Positions 8,819 to 16,604 of a stretch of DNA of 64,000 nucleotides are shown here, in pieces. Every line of letters starts with the position of its first letter. Within the stretch, counting starts at the first letter, position 1. Under the pieces are notes generated by a model. The model searched no databases. It had not been told where the DNA came from and worked only from the letters and a program-made list of their open reading frames with translations. The position numbers were made by a program, and so were the translations under genes. The stretch lies in the NCBI GenBank assembly GCA_038146925.1, contig JAYQSP010000001.1:248001-312000 (forward strand), read 5' to 3'. This DNA comes from UBA830 sp038146925 (GTDB taxonomy: Bacteria > Pseudomonadota > Alphaproteobacteria > MPNO01 > UBA830).

Positions 8819-9765
8819 ATCGGGCCGGGACAGACCGGTTTCTTCGACCGAGAGGATTTGTCGGCTGCGTCGATAAGACGGACGACTTTGTTGCCGAGTT
8901 CGATATCCGCGATGCCGCCGCCGTTGCGAATCCGGTCTGCAAAGGCAATCAGCGCCGCGTTCAGCGGGCGACTTTCGATGGACCTGCCCGCGCCGGGCTG
9001 TTTCCTGCCGTCGATGCGGAGAGATATCTCGCTTGTTTCGGATTCGCCGTAGCAGATTTCCGATCCCGCGGCCGTCACGCAGAATTGCCGCGTTTTCCGA
9101 TCGAATGCATTGCCGACACGAAGTCCGGCCCGGGAGCCGTCTTCATAGACGAGGTCGATCAGGTAGTTCCGGTACGCCCGCTCCCCGTCGACGATCGCCG
9201 GTTCTGGCCGTGCGGAAATCTCCGCCGGGTCGCCGTCGATCGTGCTGAGGACCATGGCAAGGTCGTGTCCTGCCCAGTCCCACAACGGCGACCAGCCCGT
9301 CCGATGCGGCCCACGGGCGCCGGCGGTGGCTCGAACGGTTCTGGGGCCGGGTCTGCGCGACAGTTCCGTCATCAGGGTTTTGAATGCGGGTGCGTAGATA
9401 TGGAGGTGATTGACGACACCGCGAAAGCCATGCTTTGCGGCAGCGTGGTTGATCGCGTCTGCACCGGCGATCGTCGTCGCAAGCGGCTTCTCCAGCATCG
9501 TGGGTATGCCGTTTTCGATCAGTTCGATGGCGATTTCCGGCTGGTGCATCGGCGGCACCGCCAGGATAACGCCTGCCACATCCGCTTTGTCGACCGCTTC
9601 CCGCCAGTCCCGGCAGACCGGGACAGCGGGGTCGGTCGCCGCTCGCGTTTCCGGGTTCGAGCTGACGACGGCCGCAAGTGCGATACCCGGCGTGGCCGCC
9701 AGGGCGGCGGCAATCGTGCGGCCCCAGGGACCGGCGCCAACGATCGCGACGGGCGTTTGGGTCAT
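8815..9765 (-). CDS. Gfo/Idh/MocA-family oxidoreductase
   Basis: A 316-residue NAD(P)-dependent oxidoreductase with the N-terminal Rossmann loop Val-Gly-Ala-Gly-Pro-Trp-Gly and the family Glu-Lys-Pro-Leu-Ala motif at the end of the nucleotide domain. In glycan loci these enzymes oxidise or reduce nucleotide sugars, often at C3 or C4. The preceding gene encodes a decarboxylase/epimerase-like SDR, so the two may act on one nucleotide sugar, but the substrate is not evident. ATGA overlaps with both neighbours point to one transcript. Confidence 0.85.
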   Translation of the reverse strand: MTQTPVAIVGAGPWGRTIAAALAATPGIALAAVVSSNPETRAATDPAVPVCRDWREAVDKADVAGVILAVPPMHQPEIAIELIENGIPTMLEKPLATTIAGADAINHAAAKHGFRGVVNHLHIYAPAFKTLMTELSRRPGPRTVRATAGARGPHRTGWSPLWDWAGHDLAMVLSTIDGDPAEISARPEPAIVDGERAYRNYLIDLVYEDGSRAGLRVGNAFDRKTRQFCVTAAGSEICYGESETSEISLRIDGRKQPGAGRSIESRPLNAALIAFADRIRNGGGIADIELGNKVVRLIDAADKSSRSKKPVCPGPI

Positions 9766-10823
9766 CTCCCTCCCGTGTAGGTCCGGTCGGACCAGTCGAG
9801 AAAACGTTTCAGACCGTCTTCGAGCGCCACTTCGGGGTTGTATTTCAACTGCAGTTCCGCCTTGCGAATATCCGGTGCGCGGCGCATCGGTTCGTCCGCC
9901 GGGTAGCTGTCCGGGTATTCGATGACGTCATAGGCCAGGTCGCCCCCGAGCACGGATTCGATCGATTTAACCAGATCGAGCATCGAGATTTCGGGTTTCG
10001 GGTTGCCGATATTATAGGCCTCGCCGGCAACGCCGCGCAGGGCGACCTTCATGAATCCGACCATGGCGTCGGTGATATAACAGAACGTGCGGGTCTGGGC
10101 GCCGCTGCCGTAAACTTTCAGGGCATCGCCCGCCTTGATGCGGCTGGCGAAATTCGGCAGCACCCGATAGTCCTTTTCCTGCATGCCGGGCCCGTAGACG
10201 TTGAACGGGCGGATGACGTTGGTGTGGGTGCCGTTGTTGGTGTGGAAGATATAGCAGAGCGTTTCGCCCACCCGCTTGCTTTCGTCGTAGCAGGCGCGCG
10301 GTCCCTGGCAGGAAACATTCCCGCGATAGCTTTCCTGCATCGGTACGTGCCTGGGGTCCGGATCGCCGTAGATTTCGCTGGACGAAAAAAACGTGAAACG
10401 TGCGTCGTGCTTTTCCGCCAGCTCCAGCATGTTGCGCGTGCCGGTGATCGCGACTTCCAGCGTTTCCAGCGGATAGGCCCGGTAATAGTACGGGCTGGCA
10501 ATCCCGGCGGCGTGGATCACGTAGTCGAGGTCGCCTTTCCAGTCGAAGGGCTCGATCACATTATGCTCGACGAATTCGATGCCGGGATGCGTGACGGCTT
10601 CGGCCCCCGCATCGCCGGCGGTGATCAGATTGTCGAGGAGTACGATCCGGGCGGGTTTTTTCAGCACATTGGCGTTCAGGGCGGCGAACACTTCGGTGAA
10701 ATAACGGCCCAGAAACCCGCGGCCGCCCGTCACAAGGACGGTCCGCCCCTCCAGGTCGGCGGCATGATCGCTCAGCCGGGTGACGATTTCCTCGATATCA
10801 GATTGCAACAAAAACTCAGTCAT
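9762..10823 (-). CDS. NAD-dependent epimerase/dehydratase, UDP-glucuronate decarboxylase-like
   Basis: An extended SDR of 353 residues with Gly-Gly-Arg-Gly-Phe-Leu-Gly near residue 33 and the catalytic Tyr-x3-Lys as Tyr-Asp-Glu-Ser-Lys. The Asp-Glu-Ser-Lys-Arg context and the later Arg-Pro-Phe-Asn-Val-Tyr-Gly-Pro-Gly block match UDP-glucuronate decarboxylase and dTDP-glucose dehydratase relatives. An N-terminal extension of about 28 residues precedes the Rossmann fold. It probably makes a UDP-xylose-like or 4-keto sugar; the UDP-sugar dehydrogenase at 58.1 kb could in principle supply an acid substrate, which is inference only. Confidence 0.85.
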   Translation of the reverse strand: MTEFLLQSDIEEIVTRLSDHAADLEGRTVLVTGGRGFLGRYFTEVFAALNANVLKKPARIVLLDNLITAGDAGAEAVTHPGIEFVEHNVIEPFDWKGDLDYVIHAAGIASPYYYRAYPLETLEVAITGTRNMLELAEKHDARFTFFSSSEIYGDPDPRHVPMQESYRGNVSCQGPRACYDESKRVGETLCYIFHTNNGTHTNVIRPFNVYGPGMQEKDYRVLPNFASRIKAGDALKVYGSGAQTRTFCYITDAMVGFMKVALRGVAGEAYNIGNPKPEISMLDLVKSIESVLGGDLAYDVIEYPDSYPADEPMRRAPDIRKAELQLKYNPEVALEDGLKRFLDWSDRTYTGGR

Positions 10824-10871
10824 AAACCCCCCATCGGGAAACGGTTCGCCGCGCGGGCGGCAGGTAAAAAT

Positions 10872-12120
10872 CTACGGACAAAGCCGGACATCCGGCACCG
10901 GAATCAGGAACCGTCCGCCCCGTTCGGAGAAGGCGGCGTTGTTCTTCATGATAACGTCGGCAAAGTTCCAGGCGAGGATTACCAGAATATCCGGCGGGTC
11001 GTCCGAGAGAATGTCGCTGGAAACGACCGGTATGTGCTGTCCGGGACTGTACAGCCCCTGCTTCAGCGGGCTGTCGTCGATGATGTAGTCCAGCGTGCCC
11101 GGCTCGATGCCGAAGTGATGAAGCAGCGTGGTCGCCTTTGCGGGCGCACCGTACCCCGCAATGGAATTTCCGGCGTTCCTGAGTTCCTGCAGCGTCGCCT
11201 TGAACCGGTCGCGAAGGCGGTCGATCCGGTCGCCGAATTCCCTGAGGGTTGCCGACCGGTCCAGCCCCAGCTGCTTTTCCGCCTCGATCAGGTCCTCGAC
11301 GGTGCCGTCCGATGCGTGCGGTCCCCCCGCTTTCTGCACGTAGCCGCGCAGGCTGCCCCCGTGGCTGGAAACGCGTTCGGCGGAAAACAGCTCAAGGCCG
11401 ACACGCGTGAAGAAACGTTGCAGCGGCCCGACCGCATGATAGGCCATGTGCTCGTGATAGATGGTGTCGAACAGGACGTCCTGAAAGACATCGACCAGAT
11501 AGGAAACCTCGAATGTGAATACGCCGTCGGGCGAAAGGAGATCCGCGATTCCCGAGGCGATCGAATACAGATCTTCGGCATGCGCGAACACGTTGTTCGC
11601 TGTCACGATCGTTGCCGGCCCGCGTTCGGCGACGATCTCCCGCGCCAGTTCGGGCGTAAAGAAGGACGGCAGGGTTTCGATCCCGGCGGCGGTGGCGTTC
11701 GCGGCGATGTCCCTGGCCGGGTCGATCCCGAGCACGCGAAAGCCGCGCTGTTTGAAAAAACTCAGCAATGTGCCGTCGTTCGATCCGATATCGATGATCA
11801 GCGAATCGTCCGCCGGGCCGAACCGGTCGCACAGGGTCGCGGCATAGTCTTCGAAATGCTTCACAAACGCCGGCGACGTACCCGAAACGTACACGTAGTT
11901 TTCGAACAGGACCGCGGGATCGACCACGTCCACCAGCTGGACATGGTGGCAGTCCTCGCATTGGAAGACGTCGAGCGGGAAGTAAGGGCTGCTCCCGGCT
12001 GCGCTCGGATTCCGGCACGAATGCGTTGGCCGGCGGCGTCGGTGCGAGCGACAGGATCATTGTCAGCGCCGTGCTTTCGCACAGCTGGCAACGATCGCGC
12101 CGGTGATGCAGTTCCGGCAT
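10872..12120 (-). pseudogene. Sugar C-methyltransferase, frameshifted
   Basis: Two overlapping frames encode one ~414-residue SAM-dependent C-methyltransferase of the family that methylates keto-deoxy sugars. The N-terminal frame from ATG 12120 holds the first zinc pair (Cys-Gln-Leu-Cys). The second pair (Cys-Glu-Asp-Cys) and the rest, including the SAM loop Asp-Ile-Gly-Ser-Asn-Asp-Gly, lie in a frame shifted by one base. The switch is at about 11990-11998, inside CCCTTAC; removing one base there restores Pro-Tyr-Phe-Pro-Leu-Asp-Val. As it stands the product would be truncated, unless the extra base is an assembly error. The upstream cupin ends 4 bp before its start. Confidence 0.85.
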
Positions 12121-12123
12121 GAC

Positions 12124-12597
12124 TTAGGCGTCGTCCCCCGGCTTCCACACGGTCAACCCGTCGGGTTTGAGCATATCGATCCGGACTACGTCGGCTTCGT
12201 ACGTCGCCTGGTCGCGAGGATTGCGCGACAGGGTCAGAAACACGGTATCTTCAGGAAAGACCATGCCATGGTCGACCAGCGGCGGTGTGAACACCATTTC
12301 CCCTGCCCGCGCGACGACGCATTCCGGTTCCGCGTCGCTGCCTGTCGGACGGTGGTAGTACTCGATGCGGCCCGAAATCACATAGCAATAATGCCAGTCG
12401 GTCTTGTGATAGTGATTTGCGCGCAGCGTGCCCGCCTTGGATTCGATCAGCACCGCGCTTTTCATCAACCGGTCGACCAGGGGATGGATCGCGCCGCGCA
12501 CATCAACAAAGGGTTTTTCCAGTTCGACCAGAGGTTCGGTCGGCCAGGTGGCTTTTTCTTCTTCCGTGACCGGATCGATATCGGGTGTGTCTGACAT
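12124..12597 (-). CDS. Cupin-domain protein
   Basis: A 157-residue cupin with His-Tyr-His-Lys-Thr-Asp-Trp-His as the metal-binding motif and a later Val-Asp-His-Gly-Met. The ATG at 12597 is preferred over 12786 because the longer form overlaps the GT2 gene and adds arginine-rich sequence. Comparable cupins in O-antigen loci act as sugar 3,4- or 3,5-ketoisomerases or are uncharacterised. Placement just ahead of a sugar C-methyltransferase suggests a role in making the methylated deoxy sugar, but there is no direct evidence. Confidence 0.75.
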   Translation of the reverse strand: MSDTPDIDPVTEEEKATWPTEPLVELEKPFVDVRGAIHPLVDRLMKSAVLIESKAGTLRANHYHKTDWHYCYVISGRIEYYHRPTGSDAEPECVVARAGEMVFTPPLVDHGMVFPEDTVFLTLSRNPRDQATYEADVVRIDMLKPDGLTVWKPGDDA

Positions 12598-12617
12598 GGT
12601 GCCTCCGTCTTTACGTG

Positions 12618-13313
12618 TCAGCGCGTCAGGCGTTTTCTGAGGATGGTCAGGATGACGCCGATGCCGTGCTGGGCCCGTATTTTCTTGCCTTCTTCGTAAC
12701 CGCGACCGTGATAGCTCACCGGCACTTCGTAGAATGCCTTCCCGTTGTGGACGGCGGTCGACAGAATTTCCGCGTGCTGATCCCATCCCATCGCTTTAAG
12801 GGACCCAGGGTCCACCAGGTCGCGCCGATACATCAGGTAACAGCTGTAGATATCCGTGAACGTGGTGTTGTTCAGGATGTTGAACACGAACGTCAGAACG
12901 CGGTTCCCGAATTTGTGCCAGAAATAGGACACCCGCGTGTATTCGGGCGCGATAAACCGGCTGCCGATCACGACGTCGGCGTCGAACCGGGTGATCGGAG
13001 CGAACAGCTTGTGGTATTCGCCGGGGTCGTATTCCAGGTCCGCGTCCTGAAACAGGATATAGTCGCCGGTCGCCTCGGTCAGGCCGTCGATCACGGCAGC
13101 GCCCTTGCCGCCGTTCCGCGGCCGTTTTATCAGGCGGGTGTACAGGTCCGGCCGGGCGTCGAGCAATTCAACGGTTCTGTCCGCAGACCCGTCGTCAATC
13201 ACGAGCACTTCGAGGCCGAAGCCTTCGACGCCGACGGCTTTCACTTTCTCCAGCAACTGGATAATCGTGGCTTCTTCGTTGTATGCGGGGATCAGGATGG
13301 TGACGTTGATCAA
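12618..13313 (-). CDS. Glycosyltransferase, GT2 family (dolichyl-phosphate mannosyltransferase-like)
   Basis: A 231-residue GT-A transferase with Ile-Pro-Ala-Tyr-Asn-Glu-Glu at the N-terminus, Val-Ile-Asp-Asp-Gly-Ser near residue 40 and the Asp-Ala-Asp metal site (Phe-Gln-Asp-Ala-Asp-Leu-Glu). It resembles soluble DPM1/GtrB-like enzymes that charge polyprenyl phosphate with a sugar, but lacks the two C-terminal membrane segments of GtrB. A GtrA-like protein and a GT39-like membrane protein lie a few genes upstream, so these three may form a polyprenyl-sugar dependent modification set. Confidence 0.85.
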   Translation of the reverse strand: MINVTILIPAYNEEATIIQLLEKVKAVGVEGFGLEVLVIDDGSADRTVELLDARPDLYTRLIKRPRNGGKGAAVIDGLTEATGDYILFQDADLEYDPGEYHKLFAPITRFDADVVIGSRFIAPEYTRVSYFWHKFGNRVLTFVFNILNNTTFTDIYSCYLMYRRDLVDPGSLKAMGWDQHAEILSTAVHNGKAFYEVPVSYHGRGYEEGKKIRAQHGIGVILTILRKRLTR

Positions 13314-13359
13314 CTTGGCGTACTCGGTCTGGCGGGCGTTCGCGCCATAATGCGCAGAA

Positions 13360-14073
13360 TCAGTCCTTGCTGGCGATAAGTATCAGGTTTTTTCCGAGTG
13401 GCGGGGGCAAAATCGATTCCATCAGCCTTGTCGGCGGCACGAGAATTTTGTCGTACACCGTCAGAGACGGCTGATGGAAAGATGTCTTGCCCATGACGGT
13501 GTTCAACAGCCACCACGGGAAGACGCCGGTGATATCGAAGTACCGCAGTTTTTCGATCCGGAATCCGGCGCTTTCGATGCAGTTGCGCAGTTCTCGTTGC
13601 CGGTAACGGCGAAAGTGGCCGTATATCCGGTCCAGTTCGCTGTACAGAAACGGCAGGGCCGGGACGAAAATCAACAGCTTCCCGCCGGGTTTCATGGCGG
13701 CGAAGAGGCCACGGGCGGCGGCGTGGTCGTCTTCGATGTGCTCGAGCACGTTGACCATGACGATGGCGTCATACGTTTCGTTCGTCGAATTTTCCATCCA
13801 GGTTTCGAGCGTCTGTTCGGCCACGCTACAGCCGTCGTCGCCGGCGAATTTGGCGCGTAGCCGTTCGGCGAGTGCGGGCGTCGGTTCCACGAGATCGAGA
13901 CGTTCCACGAGCGGGCGCAACCGCTCCGAAATCGTGCCCAGCCCCGCGCCGATTTCCACAGCGCGGCCGCGGAGTCTCGCCGCGAACAGCCTGACGATCC
14001 AGTCGTTGTAGTTGGGCATGTCTCCCATGTCTTCGAGGACTTCGCCGGGAAACGGTTTGGCAGTATTCGTCAT
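13360..14073 (-). CDS. Class I SAM-dependent methyltransferase
   Basis: A 237-residue methyltransferase of the Methyltransf_11/12 type. The SAM-binding loop is Val-Glu-Ile-Gly-Ala-Gly-Leu-Gly near residue 40, and Val-Asn-Val-Leu-Glu-His-Ile-Glu-Asp follows motif II. The ATG at 14073 overlaps the TGA of the upstream gene (ATGA), which supports this start over the ATG five codons earlier (14088). The substrate is unknown; it is probably a lipid-linked sugar or glycan because of its position between a GT39-like membrane protein and a GT2 enzyme. Confidence 0.82.
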   Translation of the reverse strand: MTNTAKPFPGEVLEDMGDMPNYNDWIVRLFAARLRGRAVEIGAGLGTISERLRPLVERLDLVEPTPALAERLRAKFAGDDGCSVAEQTLETWMENSTNETYDAIVMVNVLEHIEDDHAAARGLFAAMKPGGKLLIFVPALPFLYSELDRIYGHFRRYRQRELRNCIESAGFRIEKLRYFDITGVFPWWLLNTVMGKTSFHQPSLTVYDKILVPPTRLMESILPPPLGKNLILIASKD

Positions 14074-16001
14074 GAAGCCATCGGACATTTCGGGTAGTCG
14101 ATTTTGAGTATCCAGAACTCCGACCGCCCTACCCGCCCTCCAAATCCCCCCAGGGTACGGGAGGGGAGGGAGTTGGTATGAAGCTTCTGTACGCCTTTAA
14201 GGCAACCCTGATCTACAAGTCTGCCGATCAAACCGGAAAAAGGTTCTCTATCGAAGGTCGTTTTGCGTGGGTTGACCCAAATTTCGCTTATCAGGAGATG
14301 CGTCAATCCTTGTCGTCGGGTTTGGTCAACAAACCGTTTTTCGTCGCCGTTAATGGGGCGCGCATCGATTACCGCCTGTAGATAAGGGTGAATCATGAAG
14401 GCGGGCACTTCGATGAGATACGCCAATTGCCGCTCCATAAAGCCTATTCTTGCGCTTTCCGGCAAATTTTCGTTGATCCATTTCGCTGCGTTCGCGCCGG
14501 TTACGTTGCGCTCGAGAAACCCCCACCGGGTCTCCGAACTGAAAACGTGCTTCGCATAATTGACGGCAAACAACGAATGTCCTGCAAGTTGGATGATTAA
14601 TGCGGCACTCAGCCCCACGCTTGCGGGCCAGAGCAGTCGCGTCTGTCGTGCCCACCCGATAGCCGCCGGAAACGCTGTAACCAATACCAGCGGATATACC
14701 GGCAAAAGGTGACGCGTTCGCTGAGTCGTGCCACTGAAGAACCAAACGGTGAAGAAGATACCGGCAATGATCAGGGGGACGAGCAACTCTCGCCGCCCAT
14801 CCGATGTGCGCAGTATCCCGATCGCGGCGGCTGGCAAAATAAGGAACGAGACGATACCCAGTCCGGTACGTCCGCCTTCCAACTCTTTGACTACATTGAA
14901 AATCGAGAAAATCGGGTACAGAAGCCAGTTCGTTATGCTTCGGTCCAGCGGCAACTCGCCCTTTGCCAGTGTTTCCGAAAAGTACTTTCCAAATTCGCTG
15001 TTCCAGTACGCTGTTTCCGGCAACTGCAGCATGTTGGTGAGCACCGGAAACACCGGGTCGCCGGTATGGATGTAGTTCCACACATACCACTGTAAACCCG
15101 CAACGAGCGCGGCGGTCCCGAAGACCGCGCTGCGCTTTAAACCATCACGATGGCAGAGCACTACTAAACCGGCGGCGCCCGCGAAAATCAGACCGTAATA
15201 TTTCGCTGCGATAAAAAACCCTGCGCAGATTCCTGCTAGCGCAAGCACTCGGTAGGATGCCTCCCGCTCCGAAACCAGTAAAAACATCACGGCGCAAAGC
15301 GCAAACGCGGCGCATCGGATTTCGATCTGGCCGTTCCCGCCGCCATATAGAACTGCCGGTGTGGTCAGGAACAGAGCGAGAAGTACTAACGACCATGTGC
15401 GGTTGAGGTGCCGGCGTACCAGCGCATAAAGAAGAAGGCCCGGTACCCATCCCGTCGCGGCCGCCCACAGAGTAAGGGTCAGTTCGCCGCCCGTGGCCAG
15501 TGCGGCGGCGTATGTCATGTGAACAAGCAGCGGTATCGCGCCGCTCACCGCGCGCGCGACAAAGCCTATCTCTCCGTTCGCTATGAAATCGCGCGGCAAG
15601 GCAAAATGATACGCCAACGTATCTGCATCCGCGGCGGGCGCAATTGCTTCCAATAAATCGAAAGCCGCGATGATCGCCAGAACTGAACAAAGGGCGATGT
15701 CGATTGGTTTCAGCGGGCGACTTGCCGCAAGACCCTTAAGGGAGGACATCCGACTGAAGAGAGCTGCCACCCCTGCCGCCATCGCACCCCAAAAAACCGC
15801 GGGAGAGAAAACCCCGAGAACTCCCGGGAAAAACAGCAGCCAGCCAAGGATACCAATGCCCAGAACAAACCCGGACGTCGCCCGTTCCAGCGCGCTGTGC
15901 AGAAACTTCTCTGCGCCGAAAGCCTGCAATGCGATCAGACCAAAGCCGACGCTGGCCATGATCATGCCGGAAACAGCGGCGAGGGAAATAAGCGGCGTCA
16001 T
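14070..16001 (-). CDS. Polytopic membrane protein, GT39/ArnT-like glycosyltransferase candidate
   Basis: A 643-residue integral membrane protein with at least ten hydrophobic segments and a hydrophilic C-terminal ~150 residues. An early loop carries Asp-Ala-Asp-Thr-Leu-Ala-Tyr-His-Phe, like the acidic first periplasmic loop of PMT/ArnT-type transferases that use polyprenyl-phosphate sugars. The family assignment is by topology and this motif, so it is moderate. It is followed by an ATGA-coupled methyltransferase and preceded by a GtrA-like gene and a 51-codon ORF. Base composition appears lower in GC than in the core genes. Confidence 0.65.
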   Translation of the reverse strand: MTPLISLAAVSGMIMASVGFGLIALQAFGAEKFLHSALERATSGFVLGIGILGWLLFFPGVLGVFSPAVFWGAMAAGVAALFSRMSSLKGLAASRPLKPIDIALCSVLAIIAAFDLLEAIAPAADADTLAYHFALPRDFIANGEIGFVARAVSGAIPLLVHMTYAAALATGGELTLTLWAAATGWVPGLLLYALVRRHLNRTWSLVLLALFLTTPAVLYGGGNGQIEIRCAAFALCAVMFLLVSEREASYRVLALAGICAGFFIAAKYYGLIFAGAAGLVVLCHRDGLKRSAVFGTAALVAGLQWYVWNYIHTGDPVFPVLTNMLQLPETAYWNSEFGKYFSETLAKGELPLDRSITNWLLYPIFSIFNVVKELEGGRTGLGIVSFLILPAAAIGILRTSDGRRELLVPLIIAGIFFTVWFFSGTTQRTRHLLPVYPLVLVTAFPAAIGWARQTRLLWPASVGLSAALIIQLAGHSLFAVNYAKHVFSSETRWGFLERNVTGANAAKWINENLPESARIGFMERQLAYLIEVPAFMIHPYLQAVIDARPINGDEKRFVDQTRRQGLTHLLISEIWVNPRKTTFDREPFSGLIGRLVDQGCLKGVQKLHTNSLPSRTLGGFGGRVGRSEFWILKIDYPKCPMAS

Positions 16002-16020
16002 GATGGAGACACTGTTTGCG

Positions 16021-16176
16021 TTATGTTCCCATCCTCATCAGCCAAGTCCAGAGAAGTCGGATGATATCGGCAAATCCGTAGGTGTAGGCTGCAAGAATGC
16101 CGATGGTCCAGAACCATGCGAGAACCGATATAAGCTGGTTGGGCGATCGAGGTAAGGACCGCGAATTCTGTTTCAT
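16021..16176 (-). CDS. Small single-pass membrane protein (51 aa), coupled to gtrA-like gene
   Basis: The ATG at 16176 overlaps the TGA of the GtrA-like gene (ATGA), and the frame runs 51 codons to TAA at 16021. The product has a basic N-terminal ~12 residues and then one long hydrophobic stretch rich in Trp, Ile, Leu and Ala. The 4-bp coupling is the same arrangement used by many genuine gene pairs in this train, which is the main argument that it is real. No family recognised. Confidence 0.5.
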   Translation of the reverse strand: MKQNSRSLPRSPNQLISVLAWFWTIGILAAYTYGFADIIRLLWTWLMRMGT

Positions 16177-16604
16177 TTTTGGAAAACAAAAAAATAACGC
16201 GCCGCAAAGTTCCATCCGAATACAGCGCCCGTTGCGACAACTTTTGCGGCCATTTCGTGCATACCGAGAAAATCGATTCCGATCGCGAGAACGCCGAGAT
16301 TGAACGCGATTCCGATCGCACTGACGAAGTAAAGCAGGAAAATCCGCTGACCGCGTGGCCGCCGCCCGGTTCCGAAGACGTACCGAACCGACAGGTAATA
16401 GTTCGCTGCTGTGGCAAATACGAAGGAGCAGGCGCCGCTGATCAGATAGTGCTGATCCAGCCAATACAGAATCATCGCGAAGAACGTCCATTCTATGATC
16501 GCGCTGACGCCACCAACCAGAAAATACTTCTGGGCGGCAATCGAGACATCGGATCGCCAGATTCCATGCAAGGACGCAGTCCGGGATTGGCTAGAGTCTT
16601 TCAA
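16173..16604 (-). CDS. GtrA family membrane protein
   Basis: A 143-residue protein with four hydrophobic segments and the GtrA pattern (Lys-Tyr-Phe-Leu-Val-Gly-Gly at ~26-32; Asn-Tyr-Tyr-Leu-Ser-Val-Arg-Tyr-Val-Phe in the middle; Asn-Phe-Ala-Ala-Arg-Tyr-Phe-Phe-Val-Phe at the end). GtrA proteins are proposed to help move polyprenyl-phosphate-linked sugars across the inner membrane. The start overlaps the end of the heparinase-like gene by 14 bp. It may work with the GT2 (12.6 kb) and GT39-like (14.1 kb) proteins. Confidence 0.87.
   Translation of the reverse strand: MKDSSQSRTASLHGIWRSDVSIAAQKYFLVGGVSAIIEWTFFAMILYWLDQHYLISGACSFVFATAANYYLSVRYVFGTGRRPRGQRIFLLYFVSAIGIAFNLGVLAIGIDFLGMHEMAAKVVATGAVFGWNFAARYFFVFQK

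Noticed and set aside
9678..12122. 814-codon plus-strand ORF
   Set aside because: It lies antisense to the epimerase and C-methyltransferase genes, has an Arg/His/Gly-rich composition with no family resemblance, and is a by-product of high GC codon usage on the other strand.
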